Assembly: GCF_010092985.1 (NCBI RefSeq)
Contig: NZ_CP048106.1
Coordinates: 1,054,001 to 1,118,000 of the forward strand
Length of the DNA stretch: 64,000 nt
DNA from: Pontibacter pudoricolor
Lineage (GTDB): Bacteria > Bacteroidota > Bacteroidia > Cytophagales > Hymenobacteraceae
Direction of reading: 5' to 3'
This document shows positions 18,182 to 26,384 of this stretch, one piece after another. Each line of letters begins with the position of its first letter. Positions within the stretch are counted from its first letter, which is position 1. The translations under genes and the position numbers were made by a program. Below the pieces are notes generated by a model. The model was not told the origin of the DNA, made no database searches, and saw only the letters and a list, made by a program, of their open reading frames with translations.

Positions 18182-20374
18182 TTAATGACGGAACATCAGT
18201 TCGCGATACTTCACTAAAGGCCAGTCTTCATCGTCAACCATCAATTCCAACTTATCTACGCTGGTACGGATCGTATCGAAATAGCTGAAGATCTGCTCAC
18301 GGTACATGATGGCTTTCTCACGAACATCTTCTACCTGATTGGCTACTTTACGGGTCTTGATCATGTCGACTACGTTACGCTGGATGGTCGAAATATGGCG
18401 CGAAATACGCTTTATGCTTTCCAAAGTAGTTTCCATGTATTCATCTTCCAGGCCCAGGTCTTTCAGGCCACGGATATTCTGGATCAGTTTGTTCTGATAA
18501 GCAACTGCCGTTGGGATAACGTGATTCACAGCCAGGTCACCCATAATACGGGATTCGATCTGGATCTTTTTAATGTAATCTTCGAGCAAAATTTCGTGGC
18601 GGGCTGCTAACTCAACTTCTGTAAAAATGCCATTTCTTGAGAATAACTCTTTAACATCAGCTCTATGGAAAACATCCAGCGCCAGCGGTGTAGACTTAAC
18701 ATTAGATAACCCACGACGTTCCGCTTCTTCTTCCCACTCTTTAGAGTAGCCGTTTCCTTCAAAACGAATAGCTTTGGAAGCTACTACATATTCGCGCAAT
18801 ACCTGGATGATGGCCAGTTCCTTTTTCATGCCTTTCACCTCGATCAGTTCATCCACAACCTTGCGGAATTCGATCAACTGGTCGGCAACTATAGTATTCA
18901 GCACCGTCATGGATGAGGAGCTGTTGGCAGATGAACCTACTGCACGGAACTCAAATTTATTACCTGTAAAAGCAAATGGTGACGTACGGTTACGGTCGGT
19001 GTTGTCGCGAAGTACTTCCGGGATACGGTCGATGCCCAGTTTCAGGTACATGTTATCGCCTTTCTCCATCGGCACTTTTGAAGTACGCTCCAGTTCATCC
19101 AACACTGCAGATAATTGCTGCCCCACAAATACAGACATGATGGCCGGCGGAGCTTCGTTTGCACCTAAACGGTGGTCGTTGCTGGCAGATGCAATGCTGG
19201 CGCGAAGCAGATCAGCGTGCTTATGAACCGCCATTACCGTGTTAATGAAGAAAGTAAGGAACTGCAGGTTCTCTTTTGGCTTTTTACCCGGGCTCAGCAG
19301 GTTTATACCTGTGTTTGTGCTTAATGCCCAGTTATTGTGCTTACCGCTACCGTTTACTCCTTTATAAGGTTTCTCATGAAGTAATACCTTAAAGTGATGA
19401 CGTTCTGCCACGCGCGCCATAATATCCATTAAAAGCTGGTTATGGTCTACAGCAAGGTTGGCATCTTCGTAGGTCGGAGCACATTCGAACTGGTTTGGAG
19501 CTACTTCGTTGTGACGTGTTCTAACCGGAATCCCCAGGCGCAAGGCAGACTTTTCGAAATCTACCATAAAGGCGTGCACACGGCTTGGAATAGAACCAAA
19601 ATAATGGTCTTCGAGCTGCTGCCCTTTTGCAGGCGAGTGTCCGAACAATGTGCGGCCGGTCATCACCATATCCGGGCGGGCCTCATACAAAGCCCGGTCT
19701 ACCAGAAAGTATTCCTGCTCAATCCCTAACGTGGTATTTACTTTGGTAACATCTTTATCAAAATACTGGCAAACCGGCAAAGCCGCATTACTCAATAAAT
19801 TAAGAGACTTTAATAAAGGTGTTTTATAGTCAAGGGCCTCACCTGTGTAAGACACAAAGATCGTGGGAATACAAAGCGTTTTGGCACCGGCATTTTCGAT
19901 CAGGAAAGCTGGCGAAGAAGGATCCCATGCACTATAGCCACGCGCTTCGAATGTATTACGAATACCACCACTCGGAAACGAAGAGGCATCTGGCTCCTGC
20001 TGTACCAGTGCACTTCCTCTAAAGCTTTCAATAGCTTCACCTTCAGAGGTCAGGTCAAAGAATGAATCGTGCTTTTCGGCAGTGGCACCATTTAGTGGTT
20101 GAAACCAATGCGTATAGTGTGTGGCACCTTTGCTCATAGCCCACGTTCTCATGGCTGCAGCAACAGCATCGGCCAGGTTGCGGTCTACTTTTTCGCCGGA
20201 ATCTATCGTTCGCTTTAGCTTCTTAAAGAATTCAGAAGACAATGTGGCGCGCATAGCCTGCAGGTTAAATACATTTTCGCCAAAGTAGTCTGAAGCAACT
20301 TGTGAAGGAAGATTTACTTCACAAGGTTTGCGCTGGCTTACAAGCTCTAGCGCTTTGAAACGAAGTATTGCCAT
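18182..20374 (-). CDS. glnN: Glutamine synthetase type III
   Basis: Makes glutamine from glutamate, ammonia and ATP. 730 residues, the length of the dodecameric GSIII family of Bacteroidota and some cyanobacteria, with MAILRFKALELVSQ, DNVF-type start region, AMRTWAMSKGATHYTHWFQPL, FDLTSEGEAIESFRGSALVQ, GIEQEYFLVD (active-site glutamates), RTRHNEVAPNQFECAPTYED, GVNGSGKHNNWALSTNTGIN and DRNRTSPFAFTGNKFEFRAVG. Single gene with its own promoter and terminator. Nitrogen regulation is expected from the family, not visible here. Confidence 0.96.
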   Translation of the reverse strand: MAILRFKALELVSQRKPCEVNLPSQVASDYFGENVFNLQAMRATLSSEFFKKLKRTIDSGEKVDRNLADAVAAAMRTWAMSKGATHYTHWFQPLNGATAEKHDSFFDLTSEGEAIESFRGSALVQQEPDASSFPSGGIRNTFEARGYSAWDPSSPAFLIENAGAKTLCIPTIFVSYTGEALDYKTPLLKSLNLLSNAALPVCQYFDKDVTKVNTTLGIEQEYFLVDRALYEARPDMVMTGRTLFGHSPAKGQQLEDHYFGSIPSRVHAFMVDFEKSALRLGIPVRTRHNEVAPNQFECAPTYEDANLAVDHNQLLMDIMARVAERHHFKVLLHEKPYKGVNGSGKHNNWALSTNTGINLLSPGKKPKENLQFLTFFINTVMAVHKHADLLRASIASASNDHRLGANEAPPAIMSVFVGQQLSAVLDELERTSKVPMEKGDNMYLKLGIDRIPEVLRDNTDRNRTSPFAFTGNKFEFRAVGSSANSSSSMTVLNTIVADQLIEFRKVVDELIEVKGMKKELAIIQVLREYVVASKAIRFEGNGYSKEWEEEAERRGLSNVKSTPLALDVFHRADVKELFSRNGIFTEVELAARHEILLEDYIKKIQIESRIMGDLAVNHVIPTAVAYQNKLIQNIRGLKDLGLEDEYMETTLESIKRISRHISTIQRNVVDMIKTRKVANQVEDVREKAIMYREQIFSYFDTIRTSVDKLELMVDDEDWPLVKYRELMFRH

Positions 20375-20406
20375 GAGTTCTGGATTGAGATGTTTATTTG
20401 TAACTG

Positions 20407-20435
20407 CAAAGTTAGAGGTAAAATAAAAAAGTCAA
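20407..20435 (-). promoter_or_regulatory. Bacteroidota-type promoter of glnN
   Basis: On the minus strand TTG (20433-20435), 18 bases, TAACTTTG (20407-20414): a close fit to the -33/-7 consensus. It lies about 32 bases before the glnN ATG. Confidence 0.75.
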
Positions 20436-20630
20436 CTATTAGGGGTGTGTTTTTTTAGGGGTGTTTTGAAAATTAATTACCATTTTAAACTTCACCCCCT
20501 AATTTGTAACAGGGCAGATAAGGAAAAAGTCATCGTTATTACTGAACACCCTTCATAACTAATACCTATAGTTGCTTTATGGTGGGAATTTACTTCTGCC
20601 AAACTATGTTTATTCAGGTTGGTAAGTGAT

Positions 20631-20638
20631 TATCTTTG
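20631..20638 (+). promoter_or_regulatory. TAnnTTTG -7 box for the LTA-synthase-like gene
   Basis: TATCTTTG ends 5 bases before the GTG at 20644. The open frame reaches GTG at 20626, but that codon lies upstream of the -7 box, which supports the 20644 start. Confidence 0.5.
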
Positions 20639-20643
20639 CACCC

Positions 20644-22482
20644 GTGAAAAAAGCCTTATACTTTCAGCCACTCTATTTCCTGTTCTGGGTACTCTTTTTT
20701 ATAGTTGCCAGGGCCGCCTTCCTGCTTTATCATCTCGATAATTCTTCGGAGTTAACTATAGCTGAACTGGCAGGTACGTTTTGGTATGGCTCCAGGCTTG
20801 ATTTTTCGTTTGCGTCTTACCTGAGCGCGCTACCTTTTATAGTTGCTTTTGTTGGTGTTGTCTGGAAACGTTTTCCTGCTGCTGCTATTATTCGATGGTA
20901 CACATTTGTATTGCTGGGCATTACTTCGGTGTTGCTTGCTGCAGACCTGGAACTATACAAGCACTGGGGCTTCCGGATGGATTCTACGCCTTTACAGTAT
21001 ATTAATACGCCTACTGAGATGGCTGCATCGGCCGGCTCTGCCCCTGTTATATTACTGAGTTTTGTAGCCTTGGCCCTTACCGGTATTTTTGTGCTGCTCT
21101 ATAAGTTATTCTTCGATCTTCGAAACTATAGATCAGTCCGATTTTCGTGGGTGACGACAATACTTTCCTTTATATTTATTGCCTTGCTGATTTTACCCAT
21201 GCGCGGTGGTGTGCAGCAAATACCGATCAATCAAAGCACCGCTTATTTTTCTGACCGCCCATATACGAACCATGCCAGCCTGAACATGCCCTGGAACATG
21301 TTGCATTCCATGCTAAAATATGGCGAGCACAGCTCAAATCCTTACCTATACTTACCCGCCGACTCCGCAGCACATAAAGTACAGCAACTATACGCTGCTG
21401 TTTCAGATTCTTCGGAGCAATTGGTAAAACCGGGCAAGCCTAATGTGTTGTTCATCATTTTAGAAAGCTATACTGCAAAAATGGTAGAGCACCTGGGCGG
21501 TGAGAAAGGTGTAACACCAAACCTGGACAGGCTGGCAAAAGAAGGCATCACATTTACAAACTTTTATGCCAGCGGCGACCGCAGCCAGAAAGGTATGGTT
21601 TCTATCTTAAGTGGTTACCCTGTTCAGCCGGCTACCTCTATCGTTAAAGTGCCGAAAAAATCAGAAAAGCTGCCGCAACTAAGCCATACGTTTGAGCAGC
21701 AAGGCTATAAAACCAGTTTTTATTATGGTGGCGAGCTGGAGTTCGCTAACCTGAAATCTTATTTTTTAAATGGTGGCTATGATAAACTGATTGACAAGTA
21801 TGCTTTCCCGGATGAGAGCTATAACAGCAAATGGGGCGCTCACGACCATGTTTTATTCGAGCGTGTGCTAAAAGATCTGAAATCAGAAAAAGAACCATTT
21901 TTCAGCACAGTTTACACCTTAAGCAGCCACGAGCCTTTCGAGATTCCGATCAAACCAAAGTTCCCGGTAACAGACGAGATTAGTAAGTTCAGGAATAGTG
22001 TATACTATACCGACTGGGCACTGGGCAACTTTATAGAGGCAGCCAAAAAAGAACCCTGGTGGCACAATACGCTGGTGGTTTTAGTAGCAGACCACGGCCA
22101 TCCGTACCCGAATAACGACCCGAACCATGTACCGAGCAAATTCCATATACCGTTTATACTGACAGGCGGTGCTCTTACAACACACGGTTTAACTATAGAT
22201 ATGCTTGGCTCGCAGACTGATATTGCAGCAACTATACTTTCGCAGCTTCAATTGCCGCACAACGATTACGTTTGGAGCCGTAATTTATTAGCCCCAACTT
22301 CAAATCCATTTGCCTTTTATGTATTCCAGGATGGCTTCGGGTATCTGACGCCAGCCGGTACAGTGACCTTTGATAATACTTCTAAAAAAGTCATAACCAA
22401 AGACGAAGGAGTCTTAGAAGACCAACTGGAAATGGGTAAAGCCTATCTGCAATATTCGTTCGATGATTTTCTGAAAAAATAA
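20644..22482 (+). CDS. LTA synthase-family (sulfatase-fold) membrane enzyme
   Basis: 612 residues from the GTG at 20644. About five N-terminal membrane helices (to about residue 175: FLFWVLFFIVARAAFLLY, FIVAFVGVVW, FVLLGITSVLLAA, and two more), then an extracytoplasmic alkaline-phosphatase-fold domain: PNVLFIILESYTAK (metal site start), FYASGDRSQKGMVSILSGYP (nucleophile region), GAHDHVLFERVL, YTLSSHEPFEIP and VLVADHGHPYPNNDPNH (metal ligands). In Gram-positives such enzymes make lipoteichoic acid; in Bacteroidota they are predicted to transfer phosphoglycerol or phosphoethanolamine to envelope glycans. Substrate unknown. Confidence 0.88.
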   Translation: MKKALYFQPLYFLFWVLFFIVARAAFLLYHLDNSSELTIAELAGTFWYGSRLDFSFASYLSALPFIVAFVGVVWKRFPAAAIIRWYTFVLLGITSVLLAADLELYKHWGFRMDSTPLQYINTPTEMAASAGSAPVILLSFVALALTGIFVLLYKLFFDLRNYRSVRFSWVTTILSFIFIALLILPMRGGVQQIPINQSTAYFSDRPYTNHASLNMPWNMLHSMLKYGEHSSNPYLYLPADSAAHKVQQLYAAVSDSSEQLVKPGKPNVLFIILESYTAKMVEHLGGEKGVTPNLDRLAKEGITFTNFYASGDRSQKGMVSILSGYPVQPATSIVKVPKKSEKLPQLSHTFEQQGYKTSFYYGGELEFANLKSYFLNGGYDKLIDKYAFPDESYNSKWGAHDHVLFERVLKDLKSEKEPFFSTVYTLSSHEPFEIPIKPKFPVTDEISKFRNSVYYTDWALGNFIEAAKKEPWWHNTLVVLVADHGHPYPNNDPNHVPSKFHIPFILTGGALTTHGLTIDMLGSQTDIAATILSQLQLPHNDYVWSRNLLAPTSNPFAFYVFQDGFGYLTPAGTVTFDNTSKKVITKDEGVLEDQLEMGKAYLQYSFDDFLKK

Positions 22483-22502
22483 AAGTGAAGGTTATATTAG
22501 AT

Positions 22503-22570
22503 GGCTAAATGGCTGTATTTCAGTATTCAACAATCCCTCATTTAACAATACATCCATTAACCATTTAGCC
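22503..22570. repeat. 10-bp inverted repeat between LTA-like gene and mtaB
   Basis: GGCTAAATGG (22503-22512) and CCATTTAGCC (22561-22570) are exact complements with a 48-base loop and a T-rich tract after. Could act as a terminator or be a small dispersed repeat. Confidence 0.5.
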
Positions 22571-22580
22571 TTATTTTTTA

Positions 22581-22588
22581 TACCTTTG
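22581..22588 (+). promoter_or_regulatory. TAnnTTTG -7 box of mtaB
   Basis: TACCTTTG, 9 bases before the ATG at 22598. The in-frame TTG at 22586 lies inside this box, which favours the ATG as true start. Confidence 0.5.
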
Positions 22589-22597
22589 CGGTTGATT

Positions 22598-23917
22598 ATG
22601 AAAAAGGTAGCTTTTTATACATTAGGTTGTAAACTCAACTATTCGGAGACCAGCACGATCGGGCGTATTTTCCAGGAGCGCGGTTTTGAGAAGGTGGAGT
22701 TTACCGATACGCCTGATATTTATGTGATAAATACCTGTTCTGTTACCGATAACGCGGATAAAAAGTGCAGGAAAATAGTGAAGGAAGCGCAAAAGCATTC
22801 GCCTAACGCTTTCATAACTATATTGGGGTGCTATGCCCAGCTTAAACCAAAAGAGATTGCTGAAATTCCGGGTGTGGATGCCGTGTTGGGTGCTGCCGAG
22901 AAATTTCAGTTAGTTGATATACTGGAAGGCTTTACAAAAAAAGATAAGGCCGAAGTCTACGCAAGCCCGATCTCGGAAGCCAATACATTCCATAACTCCT
23001 ACTCTTTCGGCGACCGTACCCGCACGTTCCTGAAAGTGCAGGATGGCTGCGATTATTCCTGCTCATTCTGTACTATACCGCTGGCACGTGGCAACAGCCG
23101 CTCTGATACTATAGAAAACGTAGTTCGATCTGCCAATGAGATTGCCGAATCAGGGGTAAAAGAAATTGTGCTGACAGGCGTAAACACCGGCGATTTTGGT
23201 TTGCAGGATGGCACGCGCGTAGAATCATTCTTCGACCTGGTTAAGGAGCTGGATAAGGTGGAGAATATCGAACGGTTCCGTATTTCTTCTATAGAGCCTA
23301 ACCTGCTGAAAGATGAGATCATTGAATTTGTAGCGCAAAGCAACCGCTTTATGCCGCATTTTCATATTCCGTTGCAATCGGGCTCAAATAAGATTCTGAA
23401 ACTGATGCGCCGCCGATACCAGCGCGAACTATACGCTGACCGCGTTAGTAAAATAAAAGCCTTAATGCCGCATTGCTGCATTGGCGTGGATGTTATAGTT
23501 GGCTTCCCGGGCGAGACAGAAGAAGATTTTATAGAGACGTACAATTTTATAAACGGACTGGATGTAAGTTACCTGCACGTATTCCCATACTCAGAACGGG
23601 AAAATACACTGGCACCTGAAATGCCGGGTAAGGTAACTATAAAAGAACGCAACCGCCGCGCCGATATGCTGCGCATTCTGTCAGAGAAAAAGAAACGCTA
23701 CTTTTACGAGCAGAATATAGGCCGTGAGTTTACGGTGCTTTTTGAAGATGATGTGAAAGATGGCGTAATGGAAGGCTGGACAGAAAACTATGTACGTGTA
23801 GCTGCCAAGTATGACCCAATCCTTGTTAACGAAATGAAGCACGTGCGCCTGACGGAAATAAATGCGGCAGGGTTAATGGAAGCAGAAGAAACTTATACTG
23901 AAGTTTTAAAACATTAA
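22598..23917 (+). CDS. mtaB: tRNA t6A37 methylthiotransferase
   Basis: Radical-SAM enzyme that adds a methylthio group to N6-threonylcarbamoyl-adenosine 37 of tRNAs. 439 residues. N-terminal UPF0004 domain with MKKVAFYTLGCKLNYSET (first Fe-S Cys), NTCSVT and GCYAQ. The radical-SAM CxxxCxxC is DGCDYSCSFCTIPLARG (about 150-165). HIPLQSGSNKILKLMRRRY and VDVIVGFPGETEEDF follow, then a C-terminal TRAM-like beta domain. The GCKLNYSET start and IPLARG pattern place it in MtaB rather than MiaB; miaB itself is at 36378. Confidence 0.94.
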   Translation: MKKVAFYTLGCKLNYSETSTIGRIFQERGFEKVEFTDTPDIYVINTCSVTDNADKKCRKIVKEAQKHSPNAFITILGCYAQLKPKEIAEIPGVDAVLGAAEKFQLVDILEGFTKKDKAEVYASPISEANTFHNSYSFGDRTRTFLKVQDGCDYSCSFCTIPLARGNSRSDTIENVVRSANEIAESGVKEIVLTGVNTGDFGLQDGTRVESFFDLVKELDKVENIERFRISSIEPNLLKDEIIEFVAQSNRFMPHFHIPLQSGSNKILKLMRRRYQRELYADRVSKIKALMPHCCIGVDVIVGFPGETEEDFIETYNFINGLDVSYLHVFPYSERENTLAPEMPGKVTIKERNRRADMLRILSEKKKRYFYEQNIGREFTVLFEDDVKDGVMEGWTENYVRVAAKYDPILVNEMKHVRLTEINAAGLMEAEETYTEVLKH

Positions 23918-23962
23918 CTATATTTACCAACTAACAACCTTTTTAACTTAATTAACCAACCT

Positions 23963-24598
23963 GTGAAATTAACAAAGCTTGCCCTTGGCGTAACCATGGC
24001 CTCTCTTTCGCTGGCTGCCTGTAAGCAGGAGCCTGTAAAAACTGACGGCTCTACTACAACTACAACTTCTGATTCTACTGTAACAGCCGCTATCGGAGAT
24101 GTGGTTTATGTAAATGCTGATACCTTATTAGCAAACTATGATCTGTTTAAGGATGTTAGAACCCGCCTGCAGGGCAAAGCGCAGAAAGCTGAGTCAGACC
24201 TGAAAGGTAAAGCATCGGCATTCGAGAAAGAAGTTGGTCAGTACCAGCAGCGTGCAGCAGGCATGTCTCAAGAGCAGCGTGCTGTAACGGAGCAGCGCCT
24301 GGCCCGCAAACAGCAGGAACTTGCTAACCTGAACCAGTCTGAGAGCAACCGACTGATGAGCGAGGAATCAGAGGAGCAAAAGAAGATCTACGACAAAGTA
24401 GAGACGTTCCTGAAGGACTATAGCAAAGAAAAAGGCTATAAAATGGTTCTTTCTTATTCCCGTGGCAACAGCGCCATTCTTTACAGCGACGAATCACTGG
24501 ACATTACACAAGATGTTTTGAAAGGGCTGAACGAAGCATACGCTAAAGAGAAAACTGCTCCGAAAGAAGAAGCTAAACCTGAAGCAAAAAAGAAATAA
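23963..24598 (+). CDS. OmpH/Skp-like periplasmic chaperone with lipobox
   Basis: 211 residues, GTG start. The N-terminus (MKLTKLALGVTMASLSLAAC) ends in a lipobox, so lipid anchoring at that Cys is expected, unlike soluble Skp. Then a Thr/Ser linker, GDVVYVNADTLLANYDLF (family strand), a long Gln/Lys/Glu coiled coil (about 70-150; VGQYQQRAAGMSQEQRAVTEQRL) and the returning strand YKMVLSYSRGNSAILYSDESLDIT. Lys/Glu-rich tail. Predicted to hold outer-membrane proteins during transit. Strong terminator follows. Confidence 0.88.
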   Translation: MKLTKLALGVTMASLSLAACKQEPVKTDGSTTTTTSDSTVTAAIGDVVYVNADTLLANYDLFKDVRTRLQGKAQKAESDLKGKASAFEKEVGQYQQRAAGMSQEQRAVTEQRLARKQQELANLNQSESNRLMSEESEEQKKIYDKVETFLKDYSKEKGYKMVLSYSRGNSAILYSDESLDITQDVLKGLNEAYAKEKTAPKEEAKPEAKKK

Positions 24599-24620
24599 GC
24601 TTCAGCAAACTATAGAAAAG

Positions 24621-24646
24621 AAAGGCGGGTAATTCCCGCCTTTTTT
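24621..24646 (+). terminator. Terminator after the OmpH/Skp-like gene
   Basis: GGCGGG (24624-24629), TAATT loop, CCCGCC (24635-24640), then six T. Confidence 0.9.
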
Positions 24647-24727
24647 ATTTGCTAAAACTTGGTGAGACTGGAGTTAAGAGTTTAGGGATTCATGCTTCTT
24701 AAATGTAGTGACAAAAGCACAAAAGCT

Positions 24728-24800
24728 CTTTCGGACTTCCGAGTCCGAAAGCACTCTGCCGGGGACATCCTTGTCCCCGTTACACGCATAAAGCGGACAA
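24728..24800. repeat. REP-like double-hairpin patch (island C)
   Basis: Two stacked hairpins with four-base loops: CTTTCGGACT/AGTCCGAAAG with loop TCCG (24728-24751) and GGGGACA/TGTCCCC with loop TCCT (24761-24778), followed by GCGGA/TCCGC near 24792-24809. Non-coding; the open frame across it is a repeat artefact. It lies in a 410-base gap between convergent genes, with two AACTATAGTT copies (24900, 24937) beyond it. Confidence 0.75.
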
Positions 24801-24955
24801 GGATCTCCGCAGCAGGCAAAGTTTCAGACACAAATATCCGAAACAGCAATTTACGCTCATTTGCCTGACGACTATGCAGAAAACACAAAAAAAATGGGAA
24901 ACTATAGTTAAGTCAAAACCTTTCGGTTACCAGGCCAACTATAGTTTTATATAAT

Positions 24956-24995
24956 AAAGAATGGCCACTGCGTTACTTCAGTGGCCATTCTTTTT
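24956..24995. terminator. Bidirectional terminator before the FtsX-type permease gene
   Basis: AAAGAATGGCCACTG (24956-24970) pairs perfectly with CAGTGGCCATTCTTT (24979-24993), with T runs on either strand. It ends the minus-strand permease gene. Confidence 0.85.
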
Positions 24996-25011
24996 ATAGT
25001 TTGAACTATAG

Positions 25012-26256
25012 TTACTCGTAGCGAAGCGCCTCAATAGGGTCTAGTTTAGAGGCACGGTAAGCTGGATAGGAACCTGATATAACACCAACCACTACACAAA
25101 TTGTAAGGCCAACCATAACCCAGAGCCACGGAACTATAAACCCGCCATCCCCGATAAGCGCTGCAATGCCATTCCCCATCAGTATACCCAGCATCACGCC
25201 TACAAAACCGCCCAGCAAACAGATAACGACAGCTTCGATAAGGAACTGCTGACGGATCTGGAAGGCTGTAGCACCCAATGCTTTTCGAACACCAATCTCA
25301 CGGGTACGTTCGTTCACAGAAACCATCATAATGTTCATTAAACCCACAGATGCACCCAGCAGCGTAATAAAGCCGATCACGAAACCACCGATCTTCAGGT
25401 AACCCGATATCTCGTTCAGACTTTCCAGCAGGGAGTCGCTGCGCTCAATCTCAAAAGACTCTTCCCGGCCTAAGGCATCCTGGCGTACGTTACGCATTAT
25501 ACCGGTAGCCTCACCCATCACATAGTCTAATTCCTCAGGCTTCGAAATGATAGTTTTGATATCGTAGTTCAGCACGGCGTTACCGGCGCGAGGTATTTGT
25601 CTGCCAGTTTCCAGCGGAATGATAATAGAACGGTCACCGGCATTGCCGCCCATGCTACTGCCTTTTGATTCAAGCATTCCCACTATTTTAAATCTGCGAC
25701 CCAAAAAAGATACATACTCCCCGATGGGGTTTGATTTAGGGAAAAGGTTCTTTTTGATCTCGCTTCCAATAATGGCTACGTTGGTGCCAAACTCTAATTC
25801 ATAGTTAGAAAAGCCTCTGCCCTGCTCCAGGTTAAGGCTTTTGCTTTGCAGGTAATGCTCATCACCGGCAATAATGTTAATGTTGGGGTTAGTTTTATCT
25901 TTCTCGCTTTTAACTACTGTTGCCCCGGATATATAAGCCGATAAGCTTACATTCGCTTTATCGCCCAAAAGTTCTTTATATTGGGTAGCCTGCTCGTAAG
26001 TAATCGCCGGATAAACTTTTTGAGCGCGGCCCTGCTGGTTGCCACGGTTGTTATTGCCTTTACGTTCTATATCAAAGGCATTTGCGCCCAGGCTGGAGAA
26101 TGTCTGATCGAGGGAGTGCTTAATGCCGTCTACCGCCGTAAGAATACCAACCAGCGACATTATACCTATCGAGATGATGAGACCGGTAAGTACGGTTCTG
26201 AGCAGGTTACTCCGGATAGCACGAAGGCTCTCCCGTATGTTCTCGATGAAGTTCAT
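25012..26256 (-). CDS. ABC transporter permease (MacB/FtsX type)
   Basis: 414 residues. N-terminal membrane helix (LLRTVLTGLIISIGIMSLVGIL), a periplasmic MacB_PCD domain (about 45-270: GIEYEQ-like core, NVAIIGSEIKKNLFPKSNPIG, FKIVGMLESKG), then three C-terminal helices with the FtsX signature SVNERTREIGVRKALGAT (about 313-330) and the closing SGSYPAYRASKLDPIEALRYE. Partner ATPase not adjacent in this window, so the transported or mechanically coupled substrate is unknown. Its TAA stop (25012-25014) overlaps an AACTATAGTT palindrome (25004-25013). Confidence 0.92.
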   Translation of the reverse strand: MNFIENIRESLRAIRSNLLRTVLTGLIISIGIMSLVGILTAVDGIKHSLDQTFSSLGANAFDIERKGNNNRGNQQGRAQKVYPAITYEQATQYKELLGDKANVSLSAYISGATVVKSEKDKTNPNINIIAGDEHYLQSKSLNLEQGRGFSNYELEFGTNVAIIGSEIKKNLFPKSNPIGEYVSFLGRRFKIVGMLESKGSSMGGNAGDRSIIIPLETGRQIPRAGNAVLNYDIKTIISKPEELDYVMGEATGIMRNVRQDALGREESFEIERSDSLLESLNEISGYLKIGGFVIGFITLLGASVGLMNIMMVSVNERTREIGVRKALGATAFQIRQQFLIEAVVICLLGGFVGVMLGILMGNGIAALIGDGGFIVPWLWVMVGLTICVVVGVISGSYPAYRASKLDPIEALRYE

Positions 26257-26384
26257 AGTATATTTTGTGCGCTTTTGGAGCTTTTATCGTTTATAATGAC
26301 AACAGGCTGGCAACTAAGTTAGCTTCTTTTCTTTAATTAAGATTTGAAATTTATACTTTTAGTAAGATTTTAACGGCAAACCCG

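Noticed and set aside
20626-20643. Upstream GTG (20626) as start of the LTA-synthase-like gene
   Set aside because: It lies upstream of the probable -7 box TATCTTTG, so it would not be on the mRNA.
24682-24888. 68-codon frame on the minus strand
   Set aside because: Crosses the REP-like hairpins; composition and stop placement fit a chance frame.
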